Shown in pieces: positions 43,441 to 54,011 of a DNA stretch of 64,000 nt. Made by a program: the position numbers and the translations under genes. Each line of letters begins with the position of its first letter. Position 1 is the stretch's first letter. The stretch is from Humulus lupulus (taxonomy: Eukaryota > Streptophyta > Magnoliopsida > Rosales > Cannabaceae). The stretch lies in the NCBI RefSeq assembly GCF_963169125.1, contig NC_084802.1:27657107-27721106 (forward strand), read 5' to 3'. The notes under the pieces were generated by a model. The model was not told the DNA's origin and did no database searches. It saw only the letters and a list, made by a program, of their open reading frames with translations.

Positions 43441-44263
43441 GTACCCCTTCGACTATCATATATCGCGTAGCTTGTTTCACCAACTTCCTTGCTTTGTTCC
43501 TATCGCTGGGCACTACTCCTTCGTTGAGATAGTTAATAATAGGTGCCATCCATGTATCTCCTAACTCAACAGGTAGTGCCTCCTGCTCGGTTATGCTTCT
43601 TTTTGCCAAGTATTCGATGGGAACAACATTTAAGGTGTCTTCGTCTTTGGCACTGGCAAGCTTGGCTAAGGCATCGGCATTGGCGTTCTACTCTCTTGGG
43701 ACTTGTATAATTGAGTATTTCTTGAACTGTGCCAACAAGTCCTTCACCTTGTTCAGGTATTGCACCATCCTCAGTCCTGGCTTGATACTCCCCCAGTACT
43801 TGGTACACCATTAGCTGGGAATCGCTGAATATCTCCAGAGACTGTGCATGTACATCCCGAGACAAGCATAATCCAGCTAATAAGCCTTGTACTCAGCCTC
43901 GTTGTTTGAAGTGTTGAATCCAAATTTGAGAGTGCAATGGATTCGATGATTCTCCAAAGTGATCAGTATGATTCCTACGCCTGAGTTGTGTTCATTGGAT
44001 GCTCCATCAACATATAGATTTCATACAGGAGTATCTCCTTCCTTTTCGGTATCTCCGTTCTCTGATTGGTAGGATGGGTCTTCAAGGTTGTTGCCTTCGA
44101 CTATGAAGCCCGCCAATGCTTGTCCTTTTATCGCCGTCCTCGAATGATAAGTGATATCAAACTGTCCCAGTTCCACTGCCCACTTGAGTAATCGTCCCGA
44201 GGCCTCTAGTTATTGAAGAACCTGCCTCAGTGGTTGATCGGTCAGGACTCGAATCGAGTGAGC
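43441..44263 (-). pseudogene. Tat C RNase H region
   Basis: After the RT frame ends at 44264, the minus strand continues with LLKWAVELGQFDITYHSRTAI, LYVDGASNEHNSGVGIIL, FGFNTSNNEAEYKA and LEIFSDSQLMVYQVLGEYQA. This is the second, plant-type RNase H of Tat elements, with its acidic residues recognisable. Several stops and frame changes are present. Confidence 0.82.
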
Positions 44264-45589
44264 TTAGAAATATGGATGTAGCTTTTGAGAGGCAATTACT
44301 AAACAGTAGGCTAGTTTATCAAGAGGGTGATACCTAGAATCCACACCTACTAGCCTTTTACTGATATAGTATACAGGGTGTTGTACCCTGTTATCTTCCT
44401 TTATCAAAGTAGCACTGATTGCGTGCTCAGTGATTGCCAAATAGATGAATAGTACTTCACCATATATTGGCTTTGATAGGATGGGAGGTTGGGAAAGGTG
44501 TTCCTTTAGGGCTTGGAAAGCCTCCTCACACTCCTTGGTCCATTGGATCTTCTTGCTGCCCCTCAGTAAGTTAAAGTAAGGGACACACTTGTTAGTAGAC
44601 TTTGATATGAACCTACTGAGGGTAGCTACTCTCCTGGTTAAGCTTTGCACTTCTTTGATTGTGGTAGGTGACTTCATGTCAATCAATGCTTTGATCTTCT
44701 CGGGGTTAGCCTTGATTCCACATGAATTGACTATGTATCTGAGAAACTTGCCAAAACCAACTCCAAACAAGCACTTTAGAATGTTTAGCTTCATGCAATA
44801 CTTTCTAAGTATTGCAAAACATTCTTCCAAGTCTTGAACATGCCCTCCAACTTCTTTGGATTTGACCAACATGTCATCGACGTATACCTCCATGTTTTTA
44901 TCGATCAAGTCTCGGAGCATGCCATTCACTAAACGCTGGTAGGTGGCTCCTGCGTTCTTCAAGCCGAATGGCATCACCTTATAACAGTATGATCCCTTGT
45001 CTGTCCGGAAGCTGGTATGTTCCTCGTCAGGAGGGTGCATACTTATTTCATTATACCGAGAATACGCATCCATGAATGAGAGTATTTCATGTCCTATCAT
45101 TCCATCGACTAGTTGGTCTATTCTGAGTAGTGGGAAGCTGTCTTTGGGGCAGGTCTTGTTCAGATCTGTGAAGTCCACGCATGTTCTCCACTTCTCGTTT
45201 GGTTTTGGGACCAACACGGGGTTTGATACCCAATTAGGGTAGTAGGCCTCCCTTATAAAACTGTTTTCCTTGAGCCGCTCGACCTCCTCCTTCAGGGATT
45301 GAGATTGATCTTTGTCAAGCAGTCTCCTTTTTTGTTGCACTGGTAAGTAGTTCTTGTCTATATTGAGGACATGACTTATTACGGATAGAGAAATTCCAAC
45401 CATGTCGTTATGTGTCCAGGCAAAGACGTCCTCATTTTTCTTCAAGAATTCCACCAATCTTGCTTTAATTTCCACCTTTAACTCCTTCCCGACTTTGATT
45501 ACTCTAGTCGGGTACTCCTTATCTAGTAGGATTTCATCAAGATCTTCGACTGGTCCTACCCCCATGACGTCATCCCCAAAGTGAGGATC
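44264..45589 (-). CDS. Tat C reverse transcriptase with first RNase H (433 aa open)
   Basis: Open from 45565 to 44264. Ordered RT blocks: FAWTHNDMVGI, EEVERLKENSFIREAYYPNW, WRTCVDFTDLNKTCPKDSFP, LSFMDAYSRYNEISMHP, KVMPFGLKNAGATYQRLV and the active site MEVYVDDMLVKSK. They are followed by the connection and RNase H start (WTKECEEAFQALKEHLSQPP, HPVYYISKRLVG). The WVSNPVLVPKPNEKWR block is typical of the Tat lineage. The ATG at 45565 is internal to pol. It would synthesise cDNA. Confidence 0.92.
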   Translation of the reverse strand, partial: DPHFGDDVMGVGPVEDLDEILLDKEYPTRVIKVGKELKVEIKARLVEFLKKNEDVFAWTHNDMVGISLSVISHVLNIDKNYLPVQQKRRLLDKDQSQSLKEEVERLKENSFIREAYYPNWVSNPVLVPKPNEKWRTCVDFTDLNKTCPKDSFPLLRIDQLVDGMIGHEILSFMDAYSRYNEISMHPPDEEHTSFRTDKGSYCYKVMPFGLKNAGATYQRLVNGMLRDLIDKNMEVYVDDMLVKSKEVGGHVQDLEECFAILRKYCMKLNILKCLFGVGFGKFLRYIVNSCGIKANPEKIKALIDMKSPTTIKEVQSLTRRVATLSRFISKSTNKCVPYFNLLRGSKKIQWTKECEEAFQALKEHLSQPPILSKPIYGEVLFIYLAITEHAISATLIKEDNRVQHPVYYISKRLVGVDSRYHPLDKLAYCLVIASQKLHPYF

Positions 45590-46300
45590 GATGTCGTTTC
45601 CCTCGCTTTGGGAAACTTGCTATAACAACAAATCTTCGTTAAAAGGAGCCCTTAGCTCTAGTAGAATGTTTCTTTCAACGTCAACTTTCATGTTGACAAT
45701 CTCATCGGTTTCTTCACTCTTTTCGCAACAGGTTACTATCATGTTGTTTACGCATGGTCCTTTCGTTGCCATGACCACTGACGCATTATAACATTCTCGT
45801 GCTTCCTTTTGGTTACCCTATACGCATCCTAGCCCTACACTCTTGCGGAACTTCAAAGATAGGTGCCAGATAGATACTGCTGCATGCAATGCCATCACGA
45901 GGGGTCTCCCGAGTACTATATTTTAAGCCGATGAGAAATCTACCACCAGGAACTCTGTCATCACAGTCTTGTGCCTGGGGGCATCCCCCACTGTGACCGG
46001 TAGCTTGATAGTTCCTGCTGGTGCTAGGCATTCTCCCATGAACCCATATATCACTTGGGACACGGTGTCAGGTCCTTGACCATGAGCTTCTTCTTCTTAA
46101 GGGATGATATGTAGAGGATATCTACCGAGCTTCCTGTATCCACCAAGTATCTCTTCACTCGGGCATTGGTGATTTGAATGGTAAGGACTAGAGGGTCATT
46201 GTGGAGGCACCTCACGTGTCTGGCGTCATCCTTTATAAAAGTGAGTGTTTCACTTTCATACTTTGGATTTTTTGGAGACTGCTCCTCGACCGCCATACGC
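45590..46300 (-). pseudogene. Tat C protease region
   Basis: The open piece 46296-46051 carries the aspartic protease active site YLVDTGSSVDILY, with the D-T-G intact, after a FIKDDARHVRCLHNDPLVL lead-in. The downstream piece (46031-45813) contains degenerate protease C-terminal sequence in another frame. It would cleave the polyprotein. Confidence 0.83.
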
Positions 46301-46753
46301 TGGGAAGACTCCCTACCTCATGCCTAAGGGTCCTTGCATATCACTCGCGAGCATTGTTACTATTGCCTGTTATGTGGGCCCACCACATATGGTATCCAGT
46401 GTGAAGTCTACAGCCGCCGACTCCAGTGGTAGACTCCTCTGCCTTCGAAATTCTGGATTCCTGCTTGGTATCTTAGTCTTGCCTCGGTACCTCGAGAGTT
46501 TTCCTGATTGGAGAAGAAACTCTATCTCATCCTTCAATTGTTTACACATGTTTGTGTCGTACCCATAATTATTATGGAAATGACAAAACTTATTCTTGTC
46601 CTTCTTTCCTTCTGAACGCAAGGGTGGTGGCTTTAGGTATGGCACCTCCTTGTATGTTGCCAAGTAAATCTCAGCCCTTGATGTAGTCAAGATGGTATAA
46701 TTGGTGAACCTGGGATGGTAGGGTTGATGCTTGACTTGTTTGTCAGCGGGTGC
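46301..46753 (-). pseudogene. Tat C gag C-terminus with altered zinc motif
   Basis: The minus strand from 46753 gives HPRFTNYTILTTSRAEIYLA, then FCHFHNNYGYDTNMCKQLKD, the Tat C-FH-GH-C zinc-like motif with its second histidine changed to Tyr. DFTLDTICGGPT follows, the same block seen at 12379 in the gag-only element. The frame continues upstream across the Tekay insertion at 56290 (AKSAP joins AP at the GGTGC duplication). Confidence 0.85.
46749..46753. repeat. Target-site duplication GGTGC (partner 56290-56294)
   Basis: GGTGC directly precedes the left LTR of the Tekay element and directly follows its right LTR. The Tat C gag frame is continuous across the site. Confidence 0.95.
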
Positions 46754-48996
46754 TGTAACACCCTGGCTACCCCAGGACAGTTACTGTGAACGTTGAACCG
46801 TGAATTTAACTCGCTACCCGAGTTCTTTGGTTAAAAACATGCTTCTAGGTGTTATTAATACGTTAAGGTGGAAAACCAATCAAAAGGAAATGATATATTT
46901 TATTTAAAACATAAAATTGTTCATGGGCCCATAAAAACGTTTACAAGTTATTTACAACTCAAAATGGTCATTACAGTTTAAATTTACAACCCGCCGACCT
47001 AAGCGGAAAAAATAAGGTAAACCCTTTAGTTCCTCTAAGAACTCCTTGGCCGTGGTGGTTAAGCGGTCGCATATGTAAAAACACCACCTAAGCTCTCCAC
47101 TCAAGGCTGGGTGAGCTTTTCTTTCCCTTTACTTGCACCACATAGCACCCATGAGCCAAAGCCCAGCAAGAAAACACAATATTGCATGAATATAATATCA
47201 ACAATGATCATAATAATCATTCAGGACTTTCAGTCCAAAATAGAGGAGTGACAATTGGAAAAGTCACTAAAGTGGGTTTTGTTCCCATTAGCCATGTGAC
47301 GATAGGGTCACCTGGGGTTTACAAATAAGTGATCCTTTAACTAGCTTATCAAGATAGGTGCTCGATGAACTAGTCACCAATATAACCTACCGCATGACCA
47401 TAGAGTCACAACCATGGGATTCCGCTCCCTAGCCACATGACAATTAGTCACCTAGGCCTTTGGCCCTGGCTCTGAGTAACTAGTCCTAGACTAGTCAAGC
47501 GCTTATAATTTTCATTGACCTTAGGGCCGGTCGAGCATTAATGCTCCTAGAGTCATTCAATGTTGATATCGATTAGATCTAATCTTTTATCGGCCCTGCA
47601 TTCATGAGGCTTATGCCGTTTCTGACACTCAGGTCAGTAATACGCGACCAGTGCTAACCCTGACTAGTCAGTGCCATACACAAATAAGCAAGATTTGCTA
47701 AGCATTTAATATGCAAGCAATGTCCACATTTAATAACCAACATGCCTCAACACAATATATACAGGGTGCAATTTTCTTACCTCGGATTCGAGCGAGAATG
47801 AATAAAATAATGACCCTTGAGAACGATCAACCTTTAAGTCCTTTAGCGGTCACCTAATCATAACCAAATATGGGACACCATCAATAAAATGAGCAACAAA
47901 GGTTCCCGAACCAAGATCTAGCCTTCAGGACACCGAATCCCACTAATTCGGGCAGTAGGAACGATCCCTAGGCCTAAAACTGAATTCCCATGATCAAAAC
48001 ACCCATTTAGCCTCAAAAACCCTCATGAGTCGCAGCGCCCAATACCTAGTGCCACGGCCCCCAGCACGCACAAGCTTCATCTCCTTCTTCTTCAAGCTTG
48101 GGCGGCGGTCCACCCGAGAACCTGCCATAACTCCATTTTCTCCCATTTAAAACCTTCCGAAAACATACCTAAACATCTCCAAATCGAAAAATCAAAGTTC
48201 CCAAACATCCCAATGATCCAAAATCATCAAATCCTGAGGCTCAAACGAATCAAAAACTCATCGATACACAAAATCCAATTCAGAGCTTAGAAACTCTAAA
48301 AACTCAAAACTTAAAACTTAGATTGCCTTTGATTGGGTTGTTTCTCGTTAAATCCTTCCGTCAAGAAGCTTCTAATCTTTCCTAGGATCACTATGCCTCG
48401 ATCCTCACTTGATTCCGACTCCTAGAACTCAAGATTTCTTCGAAATTGCCACGAACGTCACAAAGGTTAACGGGAGAGAGAAAAAGGTGTTTTAACGTAC
48501 GACTCTTTCTGACAGACTACTTCAGGCTTAAGTAATCTCAAATAAAACCTAATGCTCGGGGTCCCAAAAACATAGCCGGGGGAAAAATAGTCAAAACTCC
48601 CAGAATTTCCTCCTAATCTCAATAACTCCCAATATATCATCAAATAAACATTTCCATTATCCAATATCCCAATAAATAACCCCGTTATGACAAAACCGCT
48701 AATTTGCAACATAGGTCCGTCTCATGCCGAATAGCTCAAATATATCCCCATAATAATGGGATCTCATCCATAAATCACAATATGCACCAAAATACACAAA
48801 TATGCCATCAACGGGCCAAATTATCAAAATGCCCAAATAATAATATGTGGACCCACATGCATGCATTTAACATCATATTATAATATAATTCACATAAACA
48901 TGCATATAATCATTTAATGGCATAATTAAACAATTATGGCCCTCCCAGCCTACTAATCCAGCCATTAAACCACATTAGGGATTTCGGGGCATTACA
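46754..48996 (-). repeat. Tekay 3' LTR
   Basis: 2,243 bp; on + it starts TGTAACACCC and ends GGGGCATTACA. It carries the GAGCCAAAGCCCAGCAAGAA motif near 47151-47175. Relative to the partner it lacks about 23 bp near 48110 within a GC-rich stretch, and a short ATGCATGCC segment near 47752. Confidence 0.93.
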
Positions 48997-49012
48997 ACTA
49001 TCCCCTCCTTAC
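48997..49012 (-). promoter_or_regulatory. Tekay polypurine tract
   Basis: The minus strand reads GTAAGGAGGGGATAGT immediately before the LTR start TGTAATGCCCC. It fits the plus-strand primer site. Confidence 0.88.
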
Positions 49013-49032
49013 AGAAATTTCATCCTCGAAAT

Positions 49033-49212
49033 TTACCTGAACAACTCGCGATACTGATTCTGCATATCTGATTCCAGCTCCCAGGTCGCTTCCTCGACCT
49101 TGCTGTTCCTCCACAATACCTTAACCAAAGGTATCGTCTTATTCCTGAGGACCTTGTCCTTTCTGTCAAGTATCTGGACTGGCTGCTCTTCAAAGGAGAG
49201 ATCTGCCTTAAG
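49033..49212 (-). pseudogene. Tekay integrase chromodomain, separated by a stop
   Basis: In frame with the integrase but after a TAG stop at 49213. It reads ADLSFEEQPVQILDRKDKVL, NKTIPLVKVLWRN and VEEATWELESDMQNQY, ending TAA at 49033. This is the C-terminal chromodomain of Tekay/Del elements, thought to steer integration toward heterochromatin. The internal stop would remove it from the protein. Confidence 0.87.
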
Positions 49213-50392
49213 CTACAGATCTTCATAGCTCAAAACATGAGTCACATCAGATACATACCTCCGAAGAGCTGAAACATGAAACACATTATGCACGGCTGAC
49301 AATGCCAGAGGTAAGGCCAACCTGTAAGCCACCTGACCAATCCTCTCTAGGATCTCAAATGGACCTACAAATCTAGGGATCAACTTACCCTTCTTCGCAA
49401 GCCTTCTCACCCCTTTCCATGGCGAGACTCTAAGGAAGACATAGTCTCCCTGTTGGAACTCCACGTTCCTACACTTGGGATCTGCATAGCTCTTCTGTCT
49501 ACTCTGAGAAGCGAGCATCCGAGCTCTAATCTTCTCAATGGCCTCATTGGTCCTCTCAACTACCTCAGGACCTAAGTATCTCCTTTCACCTGTCTCATCC
49601 CAATGAATGGGAGATATGCACTTCTTACCATACAACATCTCATAAGGTGCAACGCCAATGGTAGACTGATAAGTGTTGTAGGAAAAATTCTATCAAAGGT
49701 AGATACTTACTCCAAGATCCACCAAAGTCCAGCACACATGCTCGCAGCATGTCTTCCAATATCTGGATCGTCCTCTCAGATTGCCCATCTGTCTGAGGAT
49801 GATAAGCAGTACTGAACTTCAACTGTGTTCCCATGGCCTTCTGTAAACTCCCCCAGAACATGGGAGTAAAAGTGGGGTCCCGATCTGACACAATCGACCT
49901 CGGCGCTCCATGGAGGCGAACGATCTCTCTCACATAGAGATATGCGTATTGATCAACTCTATAAGTAGTCCTCACTGACAGGAAGTGAACTGACTTGGTG
50001 TAGCGATCCACTATCACCCAAATAGATTCATGCTGACCAACAGTCTTGGGTAAGCCCACCACAAAATCCATCGTGATGTCCTCCCATTTCCACTCTGGGA
50101 TATCCAGAGGCTGCAATAACCCTGCCGGCCTCTGATGTTCAACCTTGACCTGTTGACATGTCAAGCACTTAGCCACCTATTCCACTACATCCCTCTTCAT
50201 CCCCGGCCACCAATACAACAATCTCACATCCTGATACACCTTTGTGGTGCATGGATGCAAAGAGTAAGGTGTAGTATAAGATTCATCCAGAATCTCTCGC
50301 CTCATAGCAGTGTCTAACGGAACACATATCCGCCCCTTGTATCTCAACAAGCCCAAATCAAACACTATATAATCTCTGGATGCTCCAGCCAA
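49213..50392 (-). pseudogene. Tekay integrase
   Basis: The zinc domain at 50392-50177 reads REILDESYTTPYSLHPCTTK and YWWPGMKRDVVE, then a stop. CLTCQQVKVEHQRPAGLLQP begins the core at 50176. Catalytic residues are visible in ITMDFVVGLP, SIVSDRDPTFTPMFW and GQSERTIQILEDML. A one-base frameshift in a T run near 49690 interrupts the core before MLYGKKCISPIHWDE. The C-terminal part (49638-49213) has GDYVFLRVSPWKGV and LIPRFVGPFEILERIG (GPY/F-like module). It would insert cDNA into the genome. Confidence 0.9.
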
Positions 50393-51236
50393 AACATCCT
50401 CTCGGATCTTGATCAGTTATGGATCACTTAACTCACCTTCCTTGATTCTCTCCAACAGCGTAGACTGTAGCGTAATATTGGCCAACTGACCCACCAGCAA
50501 CTCGATACCAGCTCTGGTCATGTCATTAGCTAACTCTTTGGCAGCCTCGCACCATAAATCTGCCCCAGACCTTTCCGGCTTAAAGCATCAGCCACCACGT
50601 TGGCTTTTCTTGAATGATACAAAATCTCACAATCATAATCTTTACTAACTCCAGCTAACGCCTTTGTCTCATATTCAAATCCTTCTGGCTGAAGAAGTAT
50701 TTCAGGCTCTTGTGGTCTGTATAGATCTCACACTTCTCCCCAAAAAGATAATGCCTCCATATCTTTAAAGCAAAGACCACAACCACCAACTCCAAATCAT
50801 GAGTGGGATATCTCTTTTCATATTCCTTCAACTGACGTGAAGCATAAGCAATTACTTTCTCTTACTGCATCAAAACACAGCCCAAACCCTGATGAGAAGC
50901 ATCACAATAAATCACAAACTTTTCTTGATCTGTTGGAAGACTCAGAACTGGAGTTGTAATCAATCTCCGCTGTAGTTCCTGTAAGCAATTCTCACACTTG
51001 TCTGACCACACAAATTTCTGACTCTTGTGTGTCAGCTCAGTCAATGAAGTAGAAATCTTTGAGAACCCTTCCACGAAACGCCTATAATAACCTGCCAATC
51101 CAAGGAAACTTCTAACCTCATAAGCATTCTTTGGCCTTGGCCAATCTCTGACCGCCTCAATCTTCGCTGGATCTAACTTTATCCTCTCCTTACTGACAAT
51201 ATGCCCAAGAAAGGATACCTGAGATAACCAGAATTA
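50393..51236 (-). pseudogene. Tekay RNase H region
   Basis: The piece 51098-50862 carries [20 protein letters not shown] and [17 protein letters not shown] (first catalytic Asp), then a stop. Further blocks [20 protein letters not shown] and [14 protein letters not shown] continue toward 50640 in the same or neighbouring frames. Several stops. It would degrade RNA in the hybrid. Confidence 0.83.
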
Positions 51237-51770
51237 TCATTTCTTGAACTTTGCAAACAATTTGTGCTCCCTCAGTCGCTGTAGAACCAATCTCAGATGC
51301 TGCTCATGCTCTAACTTAGACTGAGAATATACCAGGATATCATCGATGAAGACGATCACGAACTGATCCAGATAATCCTTGAACACTCTGTTCATCAAAT
51401 CCATAAAAGCAGTAGGGGCATTAGTCAATCTAAAAGACATGAATAAGAACTCATAATGCCCATACCTGGTACGAAAAGTAGTCTTCGATATATCTCCCTC
51501 CTTGACCCTGAACTGATGATAACCAAAACGAAGGTCGATCTTTGAGAATACCTTCTGACCTTGTAACTGATCAAACAGATCATCTATCCTTGGCAAAGGA
51601 TACTTATTCTTGATTCTTGGCTTATTCAGTTCTCTGTAATCAATACACATCCTCAGATAACCATCCTTCCTTTTCACAAACAGAACTGGCGCACCGCAAG
51701 GTGAGAAGCTAGGTCTGATAAAACCCAAATCTAACAGCTCCTGCAACTATACTTCAAATTCTTTCAACTC
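51237..51770 (-). pseudogene. Tekay reverse transcriptase
   Basis: Open from 51746 to 51237: [75 protein letters not shown] and the active site [13 protein letters not shown]. The FIDD catalytic aspartates are present, but the usual MPFGLTNAP reads [10 protein letters not shown] stop upstream (near 51748) separates it from the protease part. It would make cDNA. Confidence 0.9.
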
Positions 51771-52333
51771 AGCTAGGGACATTCTGTAAGGTGCTCTAAA
51801 CACTGGCTCCATCCCTGGTGCCAGTTCTATCACGAACTCTATCTCTCTATGTGGTGGCAACCCTGGCAAATCTTCTGGAAACACATCCAGGAATTCACAA
51901 ATAAGTTAGGTCTCTTCTGGTCTCACTGGCACGACCTGAGTGGTATCAATCACACTGGCTAAAAACCCAATGCAACCTCCTTGCATAAGATCTCTAGCCT
52001 TTAATACACAAATCATAGGTATGTGAAGTCCATGAACAGTACCACAAACACAAAAGGATCCTCACGTTCAGGCTCAAAGGTGACCATCTTCCTTTTGCAA
52101 TCAATGGTTGCCCCATACTTCATCAACCAGTCCATACCCAATATCATGTCGAAGTCAGTCATAATTAACTCTATCAAATCCACTGGCAAAGATCTGACCC
52201 ATCTCTTGGATACCACTAATTCCCCAGTGGGTAACAAAGTTCCAAACCCCACAGCATAAAAATCATAGGGTCTACACAGTCTATCAATAATTCTACTAGC
52301 AAAAAAAGAATGTGTAGCACCAGAATCAATCAA
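51771..52333 (-). pseudogene. Tekay protease and RT lead-in
   Basis: The open piece 52333-52013 starts at the aspartic protease active site MIDSGATHSFFASRI and continues with MTDFDMILGMDWLMKYGATI, standard for chromovirus protease. Downstream comes the linker toward RT (LPPHREIEFVIELAPGMEPV near 51800), with interrupting stops. Confidence 0.85.
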
Positions 52334-52339
52334 AACATT

Positions 52340-53566
52340 CTAAGGGGTTCCAACGCTAAGAATCTGACCTGTAACAACTGAGGCAGAAGCCTCAGCTTTT
52401 TCTTGTGTCAACGTGAACACTCGAGCTGGGGCCGAGTTGTCCGCTTTCCTCGGTTCTTCTTTTCTGACCTTAGGGAAATCCTTCTTAAGATGACCCACTG
52501 CTCCACATGAGAAGCAGGCCCTTGCCTTACACTCTCCCAAATGATGCCTCTTGCATCTAGGGCATTCAGGATAAGACTTCCAGGCTTCATTACCACCTGG
52601 ACGACCCACTGAAATACCACGGGGTCTTTTATTAGGACCTAGAACTGGGAAGGTGTCAGGAACCTTCCTCTTCTGATCACTGGAGCCTCCACCCCTACTT
52701 GAACCCACAAATGGAGGACCTGTTCTCCTGAACTCCTTTCTAGCTGAACTATCTCCCCAGATCTTGTTCTCTGCACTCTCAGCTGTGAGTGCCTTCTTGA
52801 CCACCTGTGCATAGGTAGTAACCCCAGCCACAGTGGTAATGCAAACATCACGGGCTAATTTAGGTTGTAGCCCCTGGAGAAATCTCTCCCTTCTTGTCCC
52901 ATCAGTGGGCACCATCTCCATGGAAAACTTTGCCAATCCATCGAACTTCAGGGCATACTCAGTCACTGACAAACTCCCCTAAAGCAACATGATGAACTCC
53001 TCAGCTTTTGCTGCCCTGATGGCATCACTATAATATTTCTTGTTGAACAGAGTCTAAAACTCTTCCCAACTTACGACATTGATATTTCTGGTCTGGGTAT
53101 TAACCTCCCATCAAATTCGGGCATCCTCCCGAAACATATACGTGGCACAAGCCACCCTTTCATTACCAGTCACCCTCATGAAGTCCAGGATGGTGGTAAT
53201 CATGCTCATCCAATGTTCAGCTTTGGCAGGATCTGTACTACCTTCAAAAACTGGAGGTTGCTGCTTTCTGAACCTTTCATAGAGAGGCTCCCATTTACTA
53301 CCAGCCTTTGGCAGCTGCTCAGCTACTGGCACTAATACATGAGGTGCCTCAGATACACTGGCCACTGCAGGAACCTTTTTTTGTCTCAGGAGGTAGAGTT
53401 CCTCTCCCTGTCTCAACACTGTAGCCTGCAGATCATTAAACAACTGCTGCCAGTTTGCAGAAGCTGGCTATGGAATCTTTCATTGGTCATTCTCTTGACC
53501 CTGATTATTATTATTCTGGCCTTGATCACTTTGGCCAGCTGAAGTATCTATCTGCCCTGGATTCAT
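52340..53566 (-). pseudogene. Tekay gag with damaged CCHC
   Basis: The probable start is the ATG at 53566 (MNPGQIDTSAGQSDQ); two stops follow within 40 codons. The open piece 53443-53111 includes WEPLYERFRKQQPPVFEGST and AEHWMSMITTILDFM. The second piece (52972-52340) has MSVTEYALKFDGLAKFSMEM and FLQGLQPKLARDV. The zinc knuckle CFSCGAVGHLKKDF has its last cysteine changed to Phe. Gag forms the particle. Confidence 0.87.
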
Positions 53567-54008
53567 TCATCTCAACTTATACCTTGCTGAAACAATAGTC
53601 AATACGGCCAGTCAGGTAGTAATAACTAAACCTCTTGCAGCCTTACGGTCCAAGAACAAGCAGATAATTATCATAATCCACAGTCATGCAAATATACAAA
53701 TAGATACATGATTATAGCATTTAACACTTAACATGTATCACATAATAATTCACAATCAACAATACTAATAAGTATGTTCCAGTAATTTCAGTACTATTTA
53801 GCACACCGTTGCTGAAGATGCAATATTCAGGGCACAGGTTTAACATGGTGTCTCATGTATACAGGTAAAGAATTTATACTATATTTAAGCAATTATACAT
53901 ATAACTACATAAATAGTTACCAAACCATGAGTCGAGCTTGTCTTCAGTGGAAAGTGTACATGCCCAGCTAGTCTACAGGAACCCTAACCTTGGCACGCTC
54001 TGATACCA
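53567..54008 (-). promoter_or_regulatory. Tekay leader and initiator-Met primer binding site
   Basis: The leader (53567-53990) has no gene. The primer site at about 53988-54008 reads TGGTATCAGAGCGTGCCAAG on the minus strand, three bases from the LTR. It matches initiator tRNA-Met. Confidence 0.88.
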
Positions 54009-54011
54009 AGT

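Noticed and set aside
49020..49226. 68-codon frame overlapping the chromodomain
   Set aside because: Wrong frame; the chromodomain is read in the integrase frame after the stop at 49213.
52023..53542. Plus-strand frames opposite Tekay gag/protease
   Set aside because: They are mirror frames of real minus-strand coding sequence and show no domain of their own.
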